Shown one piece after another: positions 13,041 to 21,683 of a DNA stretch of 64,000 bases. A program made the translations under genes and the position numbers. This DNA comes from a bacterium (GTDB taxonomy: Bacteria; Patescibacteriota; Saccharimonadia; Saccharimonadales; UBA4665), in NCBI GenBank assembly GCA_021810025.1, contig JAJZJS010000001.1:2109-66108 (forward strand). Direction: 5' to 3'. The notes under the pieces were generated by a model that was not told where the DNA came from, did not search any database, and saw only the letters and a program-made list of their open reading frames with translations. Numbering within the stretch: the first letter of the stretch is position 1; every line of letters starts with the position of its first letter.

Positions 13041-16016
13041 TTAATCCCTATTAATATGGAAAACGTGCTCTTGTTCTTCGGCTTTAGATACATTATTTAC
13101 AACAGTATTTGAAACTGGATTTGATTGAGTGCTAAAATCATTAGTGGTTTGGTTGGCGCCATTGTGAACAAAAGAAGTATTGGGTATGTTATTTGCTATT
13201 TTGGGACTTTCTTGAGCTTGATATCCAAAACCAGAATTAGGTATTAATGTATTGTTATTTTGCGATGGAAATTGTTGGAGTTGAGGTTGATTAGCTAGAT
13301 TAATGCCACTGGCGTTCGCCGCCGTCTTTCTTTTACTTAACCAATCATCAATAAAACTTCCTTTTGGCTTATTTGGTAACCCTGGATCAAACGCATTCAT
13401 CGAAGAAGACTGGTAAGATGTTGTCGCGTTCACCGAACCTTGAGTGGGCATAGCATTAGATAAAAATGGATTTTGTTGAGGTCTTTGATTTAGAGTTGAG
13501 CTACTAAAAGGATTGCTCGCTGGATTTAAAGACGAATATTTATTGTCTAATCCCGAAAAAGGAGGGGAAGCAGTTGACATTCGGTCAAATATTTCCTGTT
13601 CAACCACTTTACGTGGTCTTCCGTATTTTACTTTTGACAGTTGTTTGAGGGCGCTAGCCAATCTTCTGTTCGGTGTTCCTAATTGAGGTAAAGTTGCCAT
13701 ACTAAAAGGTTGGGTTGGTACACCTCCTATAAGCGTTCTAACGACAGTATTAAAATTTGGAACCCGTAGCAAATCTTCAGCCTCAAAAATAGGAGAAAAA
13801 TACTTTCCAATACTCTCGACATCATTTTGCCCAATTCTAAAAGAAACAATTGTACCCATATTACCAAATACAGCATCTCTAATCTCCTGAGATAATTGAG
13901 TTGTGAATTGATTTGCAACGATTAGATTTAGGTGAAATTTACGAGCTTCGGACATTATTGTTGCCAGACTGTCGGTCGAGAAGTTTTGAAACTCATCAAC
14001 ATAAAGTGCAAAATCATTTCGCTCCGACTCTGGTATATCTACCCGGCTCATTGCGGCTGCCTGAAATTTCATCACAAAAATCATACCAAGCAACTTTGAG
14101 TTTAGCTCTCCTGTCCCACCCTTACTTAAGTTCACTAGTAAAATCTTTTTATTATCCATAACCTCTCTAAGATTAAAAGCGCTTTTAGTCTGTCCAATGA
14201 TATTTCGCATCATTTCATTACTTAAGAATGCACCAAATTTACTGACAAACCAGGCTACAACTTCTCCGAAATCATTTGAGCGTTGACTTTGAGGCATTTC
14301 CTTTCTCCAAAAGTCTAGTACGTTCTGATCCTTAACATACTGTAATTTCTGTTGAACATACTGGGGATCTCTAAATAATTTCGGTATATCCACAAATGTT
14401 CCTCCAGCTGGATCGGCCATTATAGTTAATGCTGCCATTCGAAATAGATTTTCATATCGGGGCCCCATTATACCCTGGTGATTTGGGTCATAGAGCTTAT
14501 AAAGCATATTAAGAGCTTCTTGGATTAAAAAGTCTTTCTGATCAGGTTTATCAAACTCAAATAAGTTAAGCCCCATCGGATAATCTAATTCTCCAGGAGA
14601 AAAGTAAATAACATCCTCTGTTCGTTCTTTCGGCACCATTGCTAATAAATCTTCAACGGTATCACCGTGAGGATCAACAAAAGCAAATCCATTTCCGTTT
14701 AACATATCCTGAAGAGCTAAATTCTCTAAAAATATTGATTTTCCGGTACCTGTTTGACCAACAGCGTATAAATGTCTTTGGCGATCACTAAAAGAAAGCC
14801 TGATAGGTTTTCTAATACCCCTAAAGACATTATAGCCCAACAATAAACCATCATCAGGTACATTCCTTGGACCATCAACTTGTTTTGAGGCTTGTTTGAC
14901 TAATTGGCTAGTTGGTATATTATTTTGATCTGGAAAATGGAAAATACTAGCAAGTTCAACCGAATTAAGGATATTGCCCTTAGTGTGTTGAGGAAAGAAA
15001 CGCATTATATAAGAAGTTGCTAGAGATTCAATATCTTTGGCGGGTACATATTTAAAGCCGTTTTTACCCGGAGAATTAAATAGAGCAAAACTAGCAATCA
15101 TCTGAGTTAAAATAGCCTGAGATTTTTGACTTATATTTGATGAAACAATTATTCTAATAATTGTTTCGAACCCAGCATATCTGGTTTTATCGTCAATAGA
15201 ATCAAGATTGGCATTCTCTAGATTAGAAAGTTCTTTCTTAGAAGAACCTCCTTCTTTTTGTTCATCTGGTGGTTTTAAAATAGCTAAGGCAAAACTTTTA
15301 ATCCACCATTTTATGGCTTCAAAGCCGTGTTTACTGTCTTCTCCTTTTCTTTTTTTAGAAGAAACTGTTGTTGCCAATTTAGTCCAATGAACATCAGCTG
15401 GTCTTATTAAAATTTGAATAGCTGCGCCATCCTCTTTATCCAGGGAAGATAAAGAACTAAGCATAGACTGCATAACATCTCTCTTAATGTCTTGATAGGT
15501 TGCAATAGGATAGACATAAGATTTCTTAAGTACAAATTCACCCCCTAAAGTAGCGTTGATTCGACCGGTGGGATTAAAAATATTATGTTCAACAGCTTCT
15601 TCGAGTCGTGCCGTCGGATAAGCACTAACTATAGCCTGTTTTACCACTTCCAGTAAACTAATTGGAACAGCTACGTAATAATTTATAAAGCCATCATTTC
15701 CAACAATCTCGAAGCTAATATGTCTTTGACCATAAAACCTTCTGCCTGTTCCCTTTTCCCAAGTACTAGCAATAATATTATAGATTATCTGAGCCTTACT
15801 AATAGACTCTTCGTTTACGTCTCGGACGTCTCTCCCTGATCTATTGTCAGTATCGTCACTTTGGGGTGGCAAATGGATTAAAAGAGGAACCATTTTTAAG
15901 GATCGTTCAAAGTTTTTTTGTTCTCTAAAAATATTTCTAATGTAGACGTAGACAAAAGGAGCTATTATTAATAATAATCCTACTATAACTAATATAGCCT
16001 TCAAGATAATCGACAT
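13041..16016 (-). CDS. VirD4/TraG-like membrane-anchored ATPase
   Basis: The product has 991 residues. An N-terminal membrane helix (about 4-27) is followed by a 350-residue region typical of CPR homologues. A P-loop ATPase domain of the conjugative coupling-protein/HerA class carries Walker A GQTGTGKS near residue 418 and Walker B LYVDEFQNF near residue 670. The C-terminal 200 residues are Asn/Ser/Gln-rich and probably disordered. Such enzymes pump DNA or protein through a membrane channel, but no relaxase, VirB4 or other secretion gene is nearby, so the substrate is unknown. It is the last gene of a three-gene operon with a structured leader. Confidence 0.8.
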   Translation of the reverse strand: MSIILKAILVIVGLLLIIAPFVYVYIRNIFREQKNFERSLKMVPLLIHLPPQSDDTDNRSGRDVRDVNEESISKAQIIYNIIASTWEKGTGRRFYGQRHISFEIVGNDGFINYYVAVPISLLEVVKQAIVSAYPTARLEEAVEHNIFNPTGRINATLGGEFVLKKSYVYPIATYQDIKRDVMQSMLSSLSSLDKEDGAAIQILIRPADVHWTKLATTVSSKKRKGEDSKHGFEAIKWWIKSFALAILKPPDEQKEGGSSKKELSNLENANLDSIDDKTRYAGFETIIRIIVSSNISQKSQAILTQMIASFALFNSPGKNGFKYVPAKDIESLATSYIMRFFPQHTKGNILNSVELASIFHFPDQNNIPTSQLVKQASKQVDGPRNVPDDGLLLGYNVFRGIRKPIRLSFSDRQRHLYAVGQTGTGKSIFLENLALQDMLNGNGFAFVDPHGDTVEDLLAMVPKERTEDVIYFSPGELDYPMGLNLFEFDKPDQKDFLIQEALNMLYKLYDPNHQGIMGPRYENLFRMAALTIMADPAGGTFVDIPKLFRDPQYVQQKLQYVKDQNVLDFWRKEMPQSQRSNDFGEVVAWFVSKFGAFLSNEMMRNIIGQTKSAFNLREVMDNKKILLVNLSKGGTGELNSKLLGMIFVMKFQAAAMSRVDIPESERNDFALYVDEFQNFSTDSLATIMSEARKFHLNLIVANQFTTQLSQEIRDAVFGNMGTIVSFRIGQNDVESIGKYFSPIFEAEDLLRVPNFNTVVRTLIGGVPTQPFSMATLPQLGTPNRRLASALKQLSKVKYGRPRKVVEQEIFDRMSTASPPFSGLDNKYSSLNPASNPFSSSTLNQRPQQNPFLSNAMPTQGSVNATTSYQSSSMNAFDPGLPNKPKGSFIDDWLSKRKTAANASGINLANQPQLQQFPSQNNNTLIPNSGFGYQAQESPKIANNIPNTSFVHNGANQTTNDFSTQSNPVSNTVVNNVSKAEEQEHVFHINRD

Positions 16017-16018
16017 TA

Positions 16019-16450
16019 CTAACCACTAATCTTTATGTCTTTATTAAATCTCTTTTTCATATAATCTGCCTTTACGGCACTAATTTGCTTATTTTGATTA
16101 TAGGGATCTTCCCGATTTTGATAAACTATTTGCTTCGCTTTTTCGACCCATTCTTTCTCTATAAGATCATCATCAGCTGCAACGGAAGGTGTGCCTAAAT
16201 TAAAAGAAGCGGTAGAGTTATCGGAGTCATCGTCATCAGAAACACCAGGAACTGTCAATGAACCAGCCCCTAAAGGATTAGTAAAAGTATCACTAAGTTT
16301 AGAGTTGGGTAATTTTGACTCTTTTAAAGGAGTTGTTTCTTTATTGTCGTCTTGAAGTTGAGATGGGTTGAGTGTTTCTAACACAGGTGACGGCAAACTG
16401 ATATTAGGTGCCTCTAAATTATTCTTTTGATCCATATTCATATTATACAA
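16019..16450 (-). CDS. Small acidic protein upstream of the VirD4-like ATPase
   Basis: The product has 143 residues. The first 95 are low-complexity (Asn, Ser, Pro and a run of Asp at about 75-79). The last 45 are a compact charged segment with DLIEKEWVEKAKQIV and AVKADYMKKRF, probably helical. The stop lies two bases before the ATPase start, so the two are translated together. It may be an adaptor for the ATPase; this is inferred from position only. Confidence 0.6.
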   Translation of the reverse strand: MYNMNMDQKNNLEAPNISLPSPVLETLNPSQLQDDNKETTPLKESKLPNSKLSDTFTNPLGAGSLTVPGVSDDDDSDNSTASFNLGTPSVAADDDLIEKEWVEKAKQIVYQNREDPYNQNKQISAVKADYMKKRFNKDIKISG

Positions 16451-16483
16451 TATTAGCCTCTTTATCTCTAACTATTTTTTGGG

Positions 16484-16888
16484 TTATTTATTTCTGATAT
16501 TCTTTGGAGGGCGAATTAAAATTAAATAAATATACAAAACAATAGAGAACGTTAAAAGAGTGACAAAATCGATTAAACTAAATTGACCGATAGACTTTAA
16601 GGCTAGCGACAATACGAGGATAATACTAATAATTAAGGATGCCTTAAAGACATGTTTTATTTTAAAACCTACTAGATTTAAATAACTACCTATATTATAG
16701 AATATAAAGAATAGCGATAATCCTACTAATATAAAACTTATAAGTAAGAATATCTGATTAATTCTATTGGGATTAGTAAAACTAAAAAACAAGCCGTCTA
16801 ATACCAAAACTAAAATTAAACTAAAAAGCTTGCCATATTTATGAAATAGCATAAACATATTTAAATTATAAAATAAAAGTCGCCCCAT
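16484..16888 (-). CDS. Small four-helix membrane protein
   Basis: The product has 134 residues with about four hydrophobic helices (about 19-33, 43-63, 78-95, 101-124) and a short basic tail. It is the first gene of the operon leading to the ATPase. The listed ATG sits inside an 11-bp hairpin and has no ribosome site; Met11 or Met13 are alternative starts. No family recognised. Confidence 0.55.
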   Translation of the reverse strand: MGRLLFYNLNMFMLFHKYGKLFSLILVLVLDGLFFSFTNPNRINQIFLLISFILVGLSLFFIFYNIGSYLNLVGFKIKHVFKASLIISIILVLSLALKSIGQFSLIDFVTLLTFSIVLYIYLILIRPPKNIRNK

Positions 16889-17059
16889 TAATAGGACGAC
16901 TTAAAAACACTAAGTGTCGAAGCGATAAATCCGCTCACTAATTAAATATACTATTGTAGCGCTTATCGACTTCGACTTTTGACTGATCGCTCAATTAGTC
17001 TTTAGGGCTAATGTGAGCGTAATTTTATGTTTTTGGTAATATTTGTTTTTGCTTACCTA
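16889..17059 (-). promoter_or_regulatory. Structured 5' leader of the 16888-13041 operon
   Basis: The presumed transcript starts near 17059. On the minus strand it can form a long helix at 16976-16916 (GTCGAAG and CGATAA pair with TTATCG and CTTCGAC). A competing pair CGCTCAC/GTGAGCG forms between about 17019 and 16931. A terminal hairpin (16903-16878) includes the ATG of the first gene, perfect when G-U pairs are counted. This could hide the start codon. Together with the competing helices it looks like a cis-regulatory RNA, but of no class I know. Confidence 0.5.
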
Positions 17060-17065
17060 ATTAAA

Positions 17066-17094
17066 ATTGTAGCAAAAAAGGATCAAAATGTCAA
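17066..17094 (-). promoter_or_regulatory. Strong promoter of the ATPase operon
   Basis: On the minus strand a consensus TTGACA (17094-17089) and TACAAT (17071-17066) are 17 bp apart. Confidence 0.8.
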
Positions 17095-17197
17095 TTCATT
17101 TTTCTAGAGCACCCTCATTTATTAGTACAATAAAAATGTATTAAAAATCTATTAGTAAAAGTTATACACAACCCTAAAAAAATAAGCATTATTGTTA

Positions 17198-17226
17198 TTG
17201 ACGACACTATATATATCCTCTATGAT
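17198..17226 (+). promoter_or_regulatory. Promoter of infC-rpmI-rplT
   Basis: TTGACG (17198-17203) and TATGAT (17221-17226) are 17 bp apart. The start would fall near 17233, giving a leader of about 320 nt. Confidence 0.75.
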
Positions 17227-17232
17227 TATCTT

Positions 17233-17553
17233 AGCACTTGAATAAAAAAAGTGCTCAAAAACAAAAATGACTCCTAGGAACGACGACTTCTCGCAAGTCG
17301 TCGTTCCCAACGAAAGAAATTAAAAACATATACTAAAATTTATAAACCAAAATACTCCGAATTTATTTCGGAGTATTTTTTATATATTGAAAATTTAAAC
17401 TAAAAGAAACTGTTACTTTTTCATTCAGGTTAATAAAAATTATATTAAGCACTTTTATGTTTGAAACTTGTTATTTATTTTATTTGACCCCTGAAAAGAT
17501 ATCTGTTAAGATTAATGTTAATAATAGATTAATAACCTAAAGGAGAAATACTC
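17233..17553 (+). promoter_or_regulatory. Long infC leader with three hairpins, likely L20/IF3 control region
   Basis: Three hairpins follow each other: AGCACTT/AAGTGCT (17233-17255), a perfect 13-bp stem with loop CTCGC (17277-17307), and an intrinsic terminator (17349-17382). The terminator lies 170 bases before the gene, so it can only act as an attenuator. In Firmicutes the same operon is controlled by ribosomal protein L20 through a leader terminator. I infer similar control here; sequence homology to that leader was not tested. Confidence 0.6.
17349..17382 (+). terminator. Intrinsic terminator inside the infC leader
   Basis: AATACTCCGAA (17351-17361) pairs with TTCGGAGTATT (17367-17377) over 11 bp and is followed by a T-run. 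Confidence 0.85.
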
Positions 17554-18063
17554 ATAGCTAGACATAATCGACTTAACTCTGAGATCAGAGCACAAAGTCT
17601 AAGAGTTATAGATGATAACGGTAAACAATTGGGTATCTTGTCTTTATCCGAAGCGTTAAAAATTGCCGAAGACAGTGGATTAGACTTAGTGGAGATTTCT
17701 CCTGACGCCAATCCTCCGATCGCCAAAATAACAGATTGGGGTAAATATAATTACCATAAGACCAAACAACTCAAGAAAAACCGAATGGCATCAAAAGTCG
17801 CAGAAATGAAGCAAATTCGACTTGGCCTTAAAATTGGAGACCATGACCTCCAAATAAAAATTAACAAGGCCATAAAATTTATGGATAACAATCATAAAGT
17901 TAAATTCATTATTATCTATAGAGGACGAGAGCAAGCACATAAAGAAATAGGATTTAAATTAGCAGAAAAGATAATTGAAGAATTTGGTGATAAAATAGCA
18001 GTAGATCAAGCACCAAATCTAAATGGAAGACAATTAAGTTTTGTAATAAGAGGAGTACACTAA
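17554..18063 (+). CDS. infC: Translation initiation factor IF-3, AUA start
   Basis: IF-3 binds the 30S subunit and checks the start codon. The family N-domain begins upstream of the first ATG/GTG/TTG (TTG at 17629): the frame from 17554 reads ARHNRLNSEIRAQSLRVIDD, matching the usual IF-3 N-terminus. Between the in-frame stop at 17533 and 17629 there is no canonical start. AAAGGAG (17539-17545) stands eight bases before an ATA codon at 17554, which I take as the start, giving 169 residues. Rare starts on infC are known from E. coli (AUU) and serve autoregulation. It is followed one base later by rpmI. Confidence 0.93.
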   Translation: MARHNRLNSEIRAQSLRVIDDNGKQLGILSLSEALKIAEDSGLDLVEISPDANPPIAKITDWGKYNYHKTKQLKKNRMASKVAEMKQIRLGLKIGDHDLQIKINKAIKFMDNNHKVKFIIIYRGREQAHKEIGFKLAEKIIEEFGDKIAVDQAPNLNGRQLSFVIRGVH

Positions 18064-18064
18064 T

Positions 18065-18259
18065 ATGCCTAAGTTAAAAACCCATAGCGGAACAAAAGAT
18101 CGAGTAAGAGTTTCTAAAAATGGAAAGATTAGAATTGGTCACCCCAACAAGAACCACTTTCTTGCTAAAAAATCCAATTCTAGAAAACGAAGTTTAAGAG
18201 GACTTTCGACTAAATCTGGCTCAATTGCCAAAACCCTTAAACTAAAATTAGGAATTTAG
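18065..18259 (+). CDS. rpmI: 50S ribosomal protein L35
   Basis: This 64-residue basic protein has the L35 hallmarks: KLKTHSGTKDRVRVSKNGKI at the N-terminus, then HLAKK-type FLAKKSNSRKRSLRG. It is the second gene of the infC-rpmI-rplT operon. AGAGGAG at the end of infC serves as ribosome site. Confidence 0.95.
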   Translation: MPKLKTHSGTKDRVRVSKNGKIRIGHPNKNHFLAKKSNSRKRSLRGLSTKSGSIAKTLKLKLGI

Positions 18260-18288
18260 ACAAATTGTAACCCAACGAAAGGAAATAT

Positions 18289-18633
18289 ATGAGAGTTAAG
18301 AGAGGTGTCACTTCACACAAACGTCATCAGAAAATAAGAAAAGCAACGAAAGGCTTTACCCATTCTAATCGAGTCAGTATAAAAAGAGGCCGACAAGCTT
18401 TAATTAAATCCCTACAGTTTGCTACTAGGGATCGCAAGAACAAGAAAAGAACTTTTCGACAGCTATGGACTATTAGAATAAACGCAATGGCCAAACAAAA
18501 TGGAACCAGCTACAATAAACTAATCGCTGGTCTAAAAAAGAATAAGATTAATCTAGACCGAAAAATATTAGCAGAATTAGCCGTTAATGAACCAAACGCT
18601 TTTAATAAAATAGTTAAAACTGCCTTAAAATAA
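18289..18633 (+). CDS. rplT: 50S ribosomal protein L20
   Basis: This 114-residue basic protein begins MRVKRGVTSHKRHQKI and carries RDRKNKKRTFRQLWTIRINA, the L20 signature. It binds 23S rRNA early in assembly and, in other bacteria, represses its own operon through the leader. AAAGGA stands seven bases before the ATG. It is the last gene of the operon; rnpB follows convergently. Confidence 0.96.
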   Translation: MRVKRGVTSHKRHQKIRKATKGFTHSNRVSIKRGRQALIKSLQFATRDRKNKKRTFRQLWTIRINAMAKQNGTSYNKLIAGLKKNKINLDRKILAELAVNEPNAFNKIVKTALK

Positions 18634-18650
18634 ACTAGCCATTTAATACT

Positions 18651-19009
18651 ATGGCAGAATGTCTATAAGCCGGGTTTTGTACTCTAAAAGAGCGCCGATC
18701 ATCTATCTAGGCCTTAAATTACTTGAAGGCTCAAGCGGATAATCGATAGACCTATGGCGGGAAACCTTGAGACTAGCTCTATAGGTCTACCTCCTTGCAG
18801 CAAATAGGGTTTACCCCTTCTAGATGTCACCACCTAGAACTGTGAGCTTTTACCTCACTCTTTTCACCCTTACCGATAAACGGCGGTATAGTTTCTGTGG
18901 CACTTTCCCTAGGTTTACACCCGGTCGTCGTTAACGACTATTCTTCCCTGAGCTGCCCGGACTTTCCTCGTATCTTACAATACGCGATCGGCCAACATTC
19001 TGCCCTTAA
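18651..19009 (-). ncRNA. rnpB: RNase P RNA
   Basis: On the minus strand the conserved 5' block GAGGAAAGTCCGG (near 18967-18955) and 3' block AACCCGGCTTATAG (near 18679-18666) form the P4 core. Ends are closed by a P1 helix: ggcagaatgt (+ 18653-18662) pairs with acattctgcc (+ 18995-19004). The length is about 355 nt. Exact ends are estimated from P1. It processes the 5' ends of tRNAs. Confidence 0.95.
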
Positions 19010-19027
19010 CATCTTAGCAGATTAGTC

Positions 19028-19750
19028 CTAAGAATTGGAGAGCTTTTTATCAAGTTCTCGATTTACTGCGGCGTCAGCCAATTTATTTAGTTCTCTAGGA
19101 ACATGTTGAAAATTCACTTTATTGAATTTCTTAACAAGAGAGCTTATATTGTCGTGCAGAGGCCAAAGATCTCTGTTCTTAACCTTAAATATACCCTTCA
19201 TTTGATTAATAACCAATAAACTATCCATATATACATCTACTTCTCTCACCCCCATTTCAAGACATTTTTCTAAGGCGATTTTTAATGCTGTATATTCTGC
19301 CTGGTTATTAGTCGTAATTCCTAAATAGTATCCTTCATCCACTAGAATATTATCGTTCATATCCAACACGACATAACCACTCGCCGAGGGACCAGGATTG
19401 CCTCTTGACCCTCCATCAGCGTAGATTTTAACCTTCCTATATGTTCCTGGTTGTTGTCCTGGTTCTGAAAGCGTATCGCTAGATTGAGCTTTATTGAATA
19501 TATCAATCTTATCAAGCGCATCAGCTACCCTATAATCTAAATCTGTTATTTTATTCTGTTCCTCATGTGTAGATAACCAAATCTGAACAACGTTCCAATT
19601 ATTCTCCCATCTAAAGTGATGATTATAATTTTCAGCTATATCAGCCGCTCTTTTCATAAATTCAAAAGCTTCCCTAAAATTTATAAAATTAAATTGCTTA
19701 TATAAACCATGTTTTGTTTTTTTCCACATAGATTGATTATAACTCATCAC
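19028..19750 (-). CDS. Fusion: pterin-4a-carbinolamine dehydratase domain + RNase HI
   Basis: The product has 240 residues. Residues about 8-84 match the dehydratase fold, with the active-site pattern E40-x3-H44-H45, W52, H62 and D70; Phe46 replaces the usual Pro. After a short Ser/Gln/Pro linker (about 88-104) comes a complete RNase HI with its four acidic residues D112, E152, D176 and D226 (ADGGSR, NNQAEY, MDSLL, NKLADAAV). RNase HI removes RNA from RNA-DNA hybrids. A dehydratase normally recycles pterin cofactors, but no pterin-dependent hydroxylase is present, so the domain may have a structural or DCoH-like role. Starts at residues 2 or 8 are also possible. Confidence 0.88.
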   Translation of the reverse strand: MMSYNQSMWKKTKHGLYKQFNFINFREAFEFMKRAADIAENYNHHFRWENNWNVVQIWLSTHEEQNKITDLDYRVADALDKIDIFNKAQSSDTLSEPGQQPGTYRKVKIYADGGSRGNPGPSASGYVVLDMNDNILVDEGYYLGITTNNQAEYTALKIALEKCLEMGVREVDVYMDSLLVINQMKGIFKVKNRDLWPLHDNISSLVKKFNKVNFQHVPRELNKLADAAVNRELDKKLSNS

Positions 19751-19790
19751 CTGGATTTGTGTTTATTTTTAGGTTAGAATATAGAATTAT

Positions 19791-19867
19791 CGGGGTGTGG
19801 CGCAGTTGGCTAGCGCGTACGGCTGGGGGCCGTGAGGTCGCAGGTTCAAGTCCTGTCACCCCGACCA
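19791..19867 (+). tRNA. tRNA-Pro (GGG)
   Basis: The acceptor stem CGGGGTG/CACCCCG encloses an anticodon loop CTGGGGG with anticodon GGG. The T-loop GTTCAAGTC and an encoded CCA are present. Confidence 0.96.
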
Positions 19868-19979
19868 TTATATATTTAATGTCGACTTTACATAAACAAA
19901 GGATGAACTCTGTAATAAATATAAATCAACCACATAACCATTAAATATACTTCAAAATTATACTATGATTTTTTATTTA

Positions 19980-21611
19980 CTAATGTTTCAAAGCCCAATT
20001 TTGACCTATGATGACAACAAAATTTGAAGTATAGCCTTGAGCTTCGGCTGCTTCAACTGAGCCAGAAGTAGAGGTAACAGGGTTAACTTGAAACAATTGG
20101 GATAAATACTTGGACGAACTGGGCTTTTTATCGTTCGAGTTATCTATAATCATACTGTTATTATATTCTGTTGATGTATTGCCGACATAAACGACATTAA
20201 AACCCTTAGAAGTTAGAATATTGGCTTCATTACGAGCTAAACCATTAACATTGGAGGCATTTAAAATAGACACGCTTGCATTTTCTTGTACAACTGGATT
20301 ATTGGAAGTAATTTGAAGATAATAATGTTGAATCTGACTAAAATTATTTAGGCCAGCTTTAGGTATTAAGGCATCCAGCCCGTTTGACGTTACGTATGTT
20401 GTCAAAAGTGGATTTGATCCTGAATAGCTTAAACCGTAAGACTGAATATTATTAACATTAAATTTATGCGCGATTTGAGCAAGTTTTAGAGCATCTGGAA
20501 GAGATAAATCGGTTCTGACGTTATTACCAAGAGCATCAAAAAGATGTGTTACATCAAGCGGATTACTAAGTACTCCCGCCGACATTGCCTTCTGCTCAAG
20601 CGCAATTAACATTTGACGTTGGTGTTGAGTCCTATTGATATCACTTAATGGAAATCCGTAAGCATAAGGAGAGTCCCCTCTTGCTAAAGCTAGCGCTAAT
20701 GCCTGAAGGCCATCCAAATGAACCGGTCCATTTGGTAATCTCAAAGGGCCTCCATGAGCTTTATTTACATTCGGATCATAAAGTCCTCGTGGATCAGGAC
20801 TTTGAATATTAACAGTTATACCTCCAACTGCATTAACAGCGTCTTCAAAAGCCGTATAATCAATTAAAGCGTAGTAATCAATAGGTATTCCAAAATTTGT
20901 CTCGATAACTTTTTGGAGTTCTCCCATTCCTCCCTTGAAATAACCTGGTTGGTTAAAACTAGTTAGTGTATTAGCGGCATTAATTTTTTGATACCCAATT
21001 CCAGGCATATTTAACCAGATGTCTCTTGGTATACTCATGGTAAAAGCAGTATTGTTCTTAGTGTCAATACTTACGACCATAATCGAATCCGTTAAAGGAC
21101 CCTCATCACTGTTTTTACCCTGATACCCAGCCAACAAAATATTTACTCTGCCCTGATTTTCGCCCCTAAGAGTCGTATTACTAAAGACGCCACCGATATC
21201 ACTAAATAAGTTTCCGTGAAATACTTTGTCTAAACTATTAATAATCCGCGCACCGTACCATCCCAAAAATCCAAAAATAATAATTAAGATTGTTAGAACA
21301 GTCGTTACTGCTTTTCTCTTTCGGGACCACTTCTTTCTTTGTTTTAGCCCTGGCAATTGTCCTGTGTTACTTCTATTATAGTTATTGACAGATCTAGCAG
21401 GTATAGAACGGTTGATTAGGGAAGGACCATTTGCAGTCGGCATCTGACGTTGATTCTGATTTGAATAATTATTATTGGGATAGCTGGGCTTCACATTATT
21501 TAAATCCGAAGATTCATTAGATTGAGTTGTCTTTAGGGGTTTTTCAATATTACGATTTAAATTCGAACTAAAGCCATCAATGCTATTTAATCTTCTGGGT
21601 CTATTTTCCAT
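19980..21611 (-). CDS. LytR-CpsA-Psr (LCP) cell-wall ligase with LytR_C domain
   Basis: LCP proteins attach anionic polymers or glycans to peptidoglycan from a lipid carrier. The product has 543 residues: a polar, Asn-rich cytoplasmic tail (1-95), one membrane helix (about 101-119), and an LCP domain (about 155-380). The LCP domain shows the arginine and aspartate motifs ILLAGYQG, LTDSIMVVSID and SIPRDIWLNMPG. A LytR_C domain (about 440-540) contains VSILNASNVNGLA. The ATG follows AAGGA by about ten bases. The 5' untranslated region is long and structured, suggesting RNA-level control. Confidence 0.92.
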   Translation of the reverse strand: MENRPRRLNSIDGFSSNLNRNIEKPLKTTQSNESSDLNNVKPSYPNNNYSNQNQRQMPTANGPSLINRSIPARSVNNYNRSNTGQLPGLKQRKKWSRKRKAVTTVLTILIIIFGFLGWYGARIINSLDKVFHGNLFSDIGGVFSNTTLRGENQGRVNILLAGYQGKNSDEGPLTDSIMVVSIDTKNNTAFTMSIPRDIWLNMPGIGYQKINAANTLTSFNQPGYFKGGMGELQKVIETNFGIPIDYYALIDYTAFEDAVNAVGGITVNIQSPDPRGLYDPNVNKAHGGPLRLPNGPVHLDGLQALALALARGDSPYAYGFPLSDINRTQHQRQMLIALEQKAMSAGVLSNPLDVTHLFDALGNNVRTDLSLPDALKLAQIAHKFNVNNIQSYGLSYSGSNPLLTTYVTSNGLDALIPKAGLNNFSQIQHYYLQITSNNPVVQENASVSILNASNVNGLARNEANILTSKGFNVVYVGNTSTEYNNSMIIDNSNDKKPSSSKYLSQLFQVNPVTSTSGSVEAAEAQGYTSNFVVIIGQNWALKH

Positions 21612-21683
21612 AAATTTATTTCCTTAAAGTATTTTAGCTTGTTTAAACTGAAAAACGGCTTATTCTTTATCAACTTAATAGCC

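Noticed and set aside
19759-19944. 62-codon frame across tRNA-Pro
   Set aside because: It overlaps the whole tRNA and has no ribosome site or recognisable sequence.
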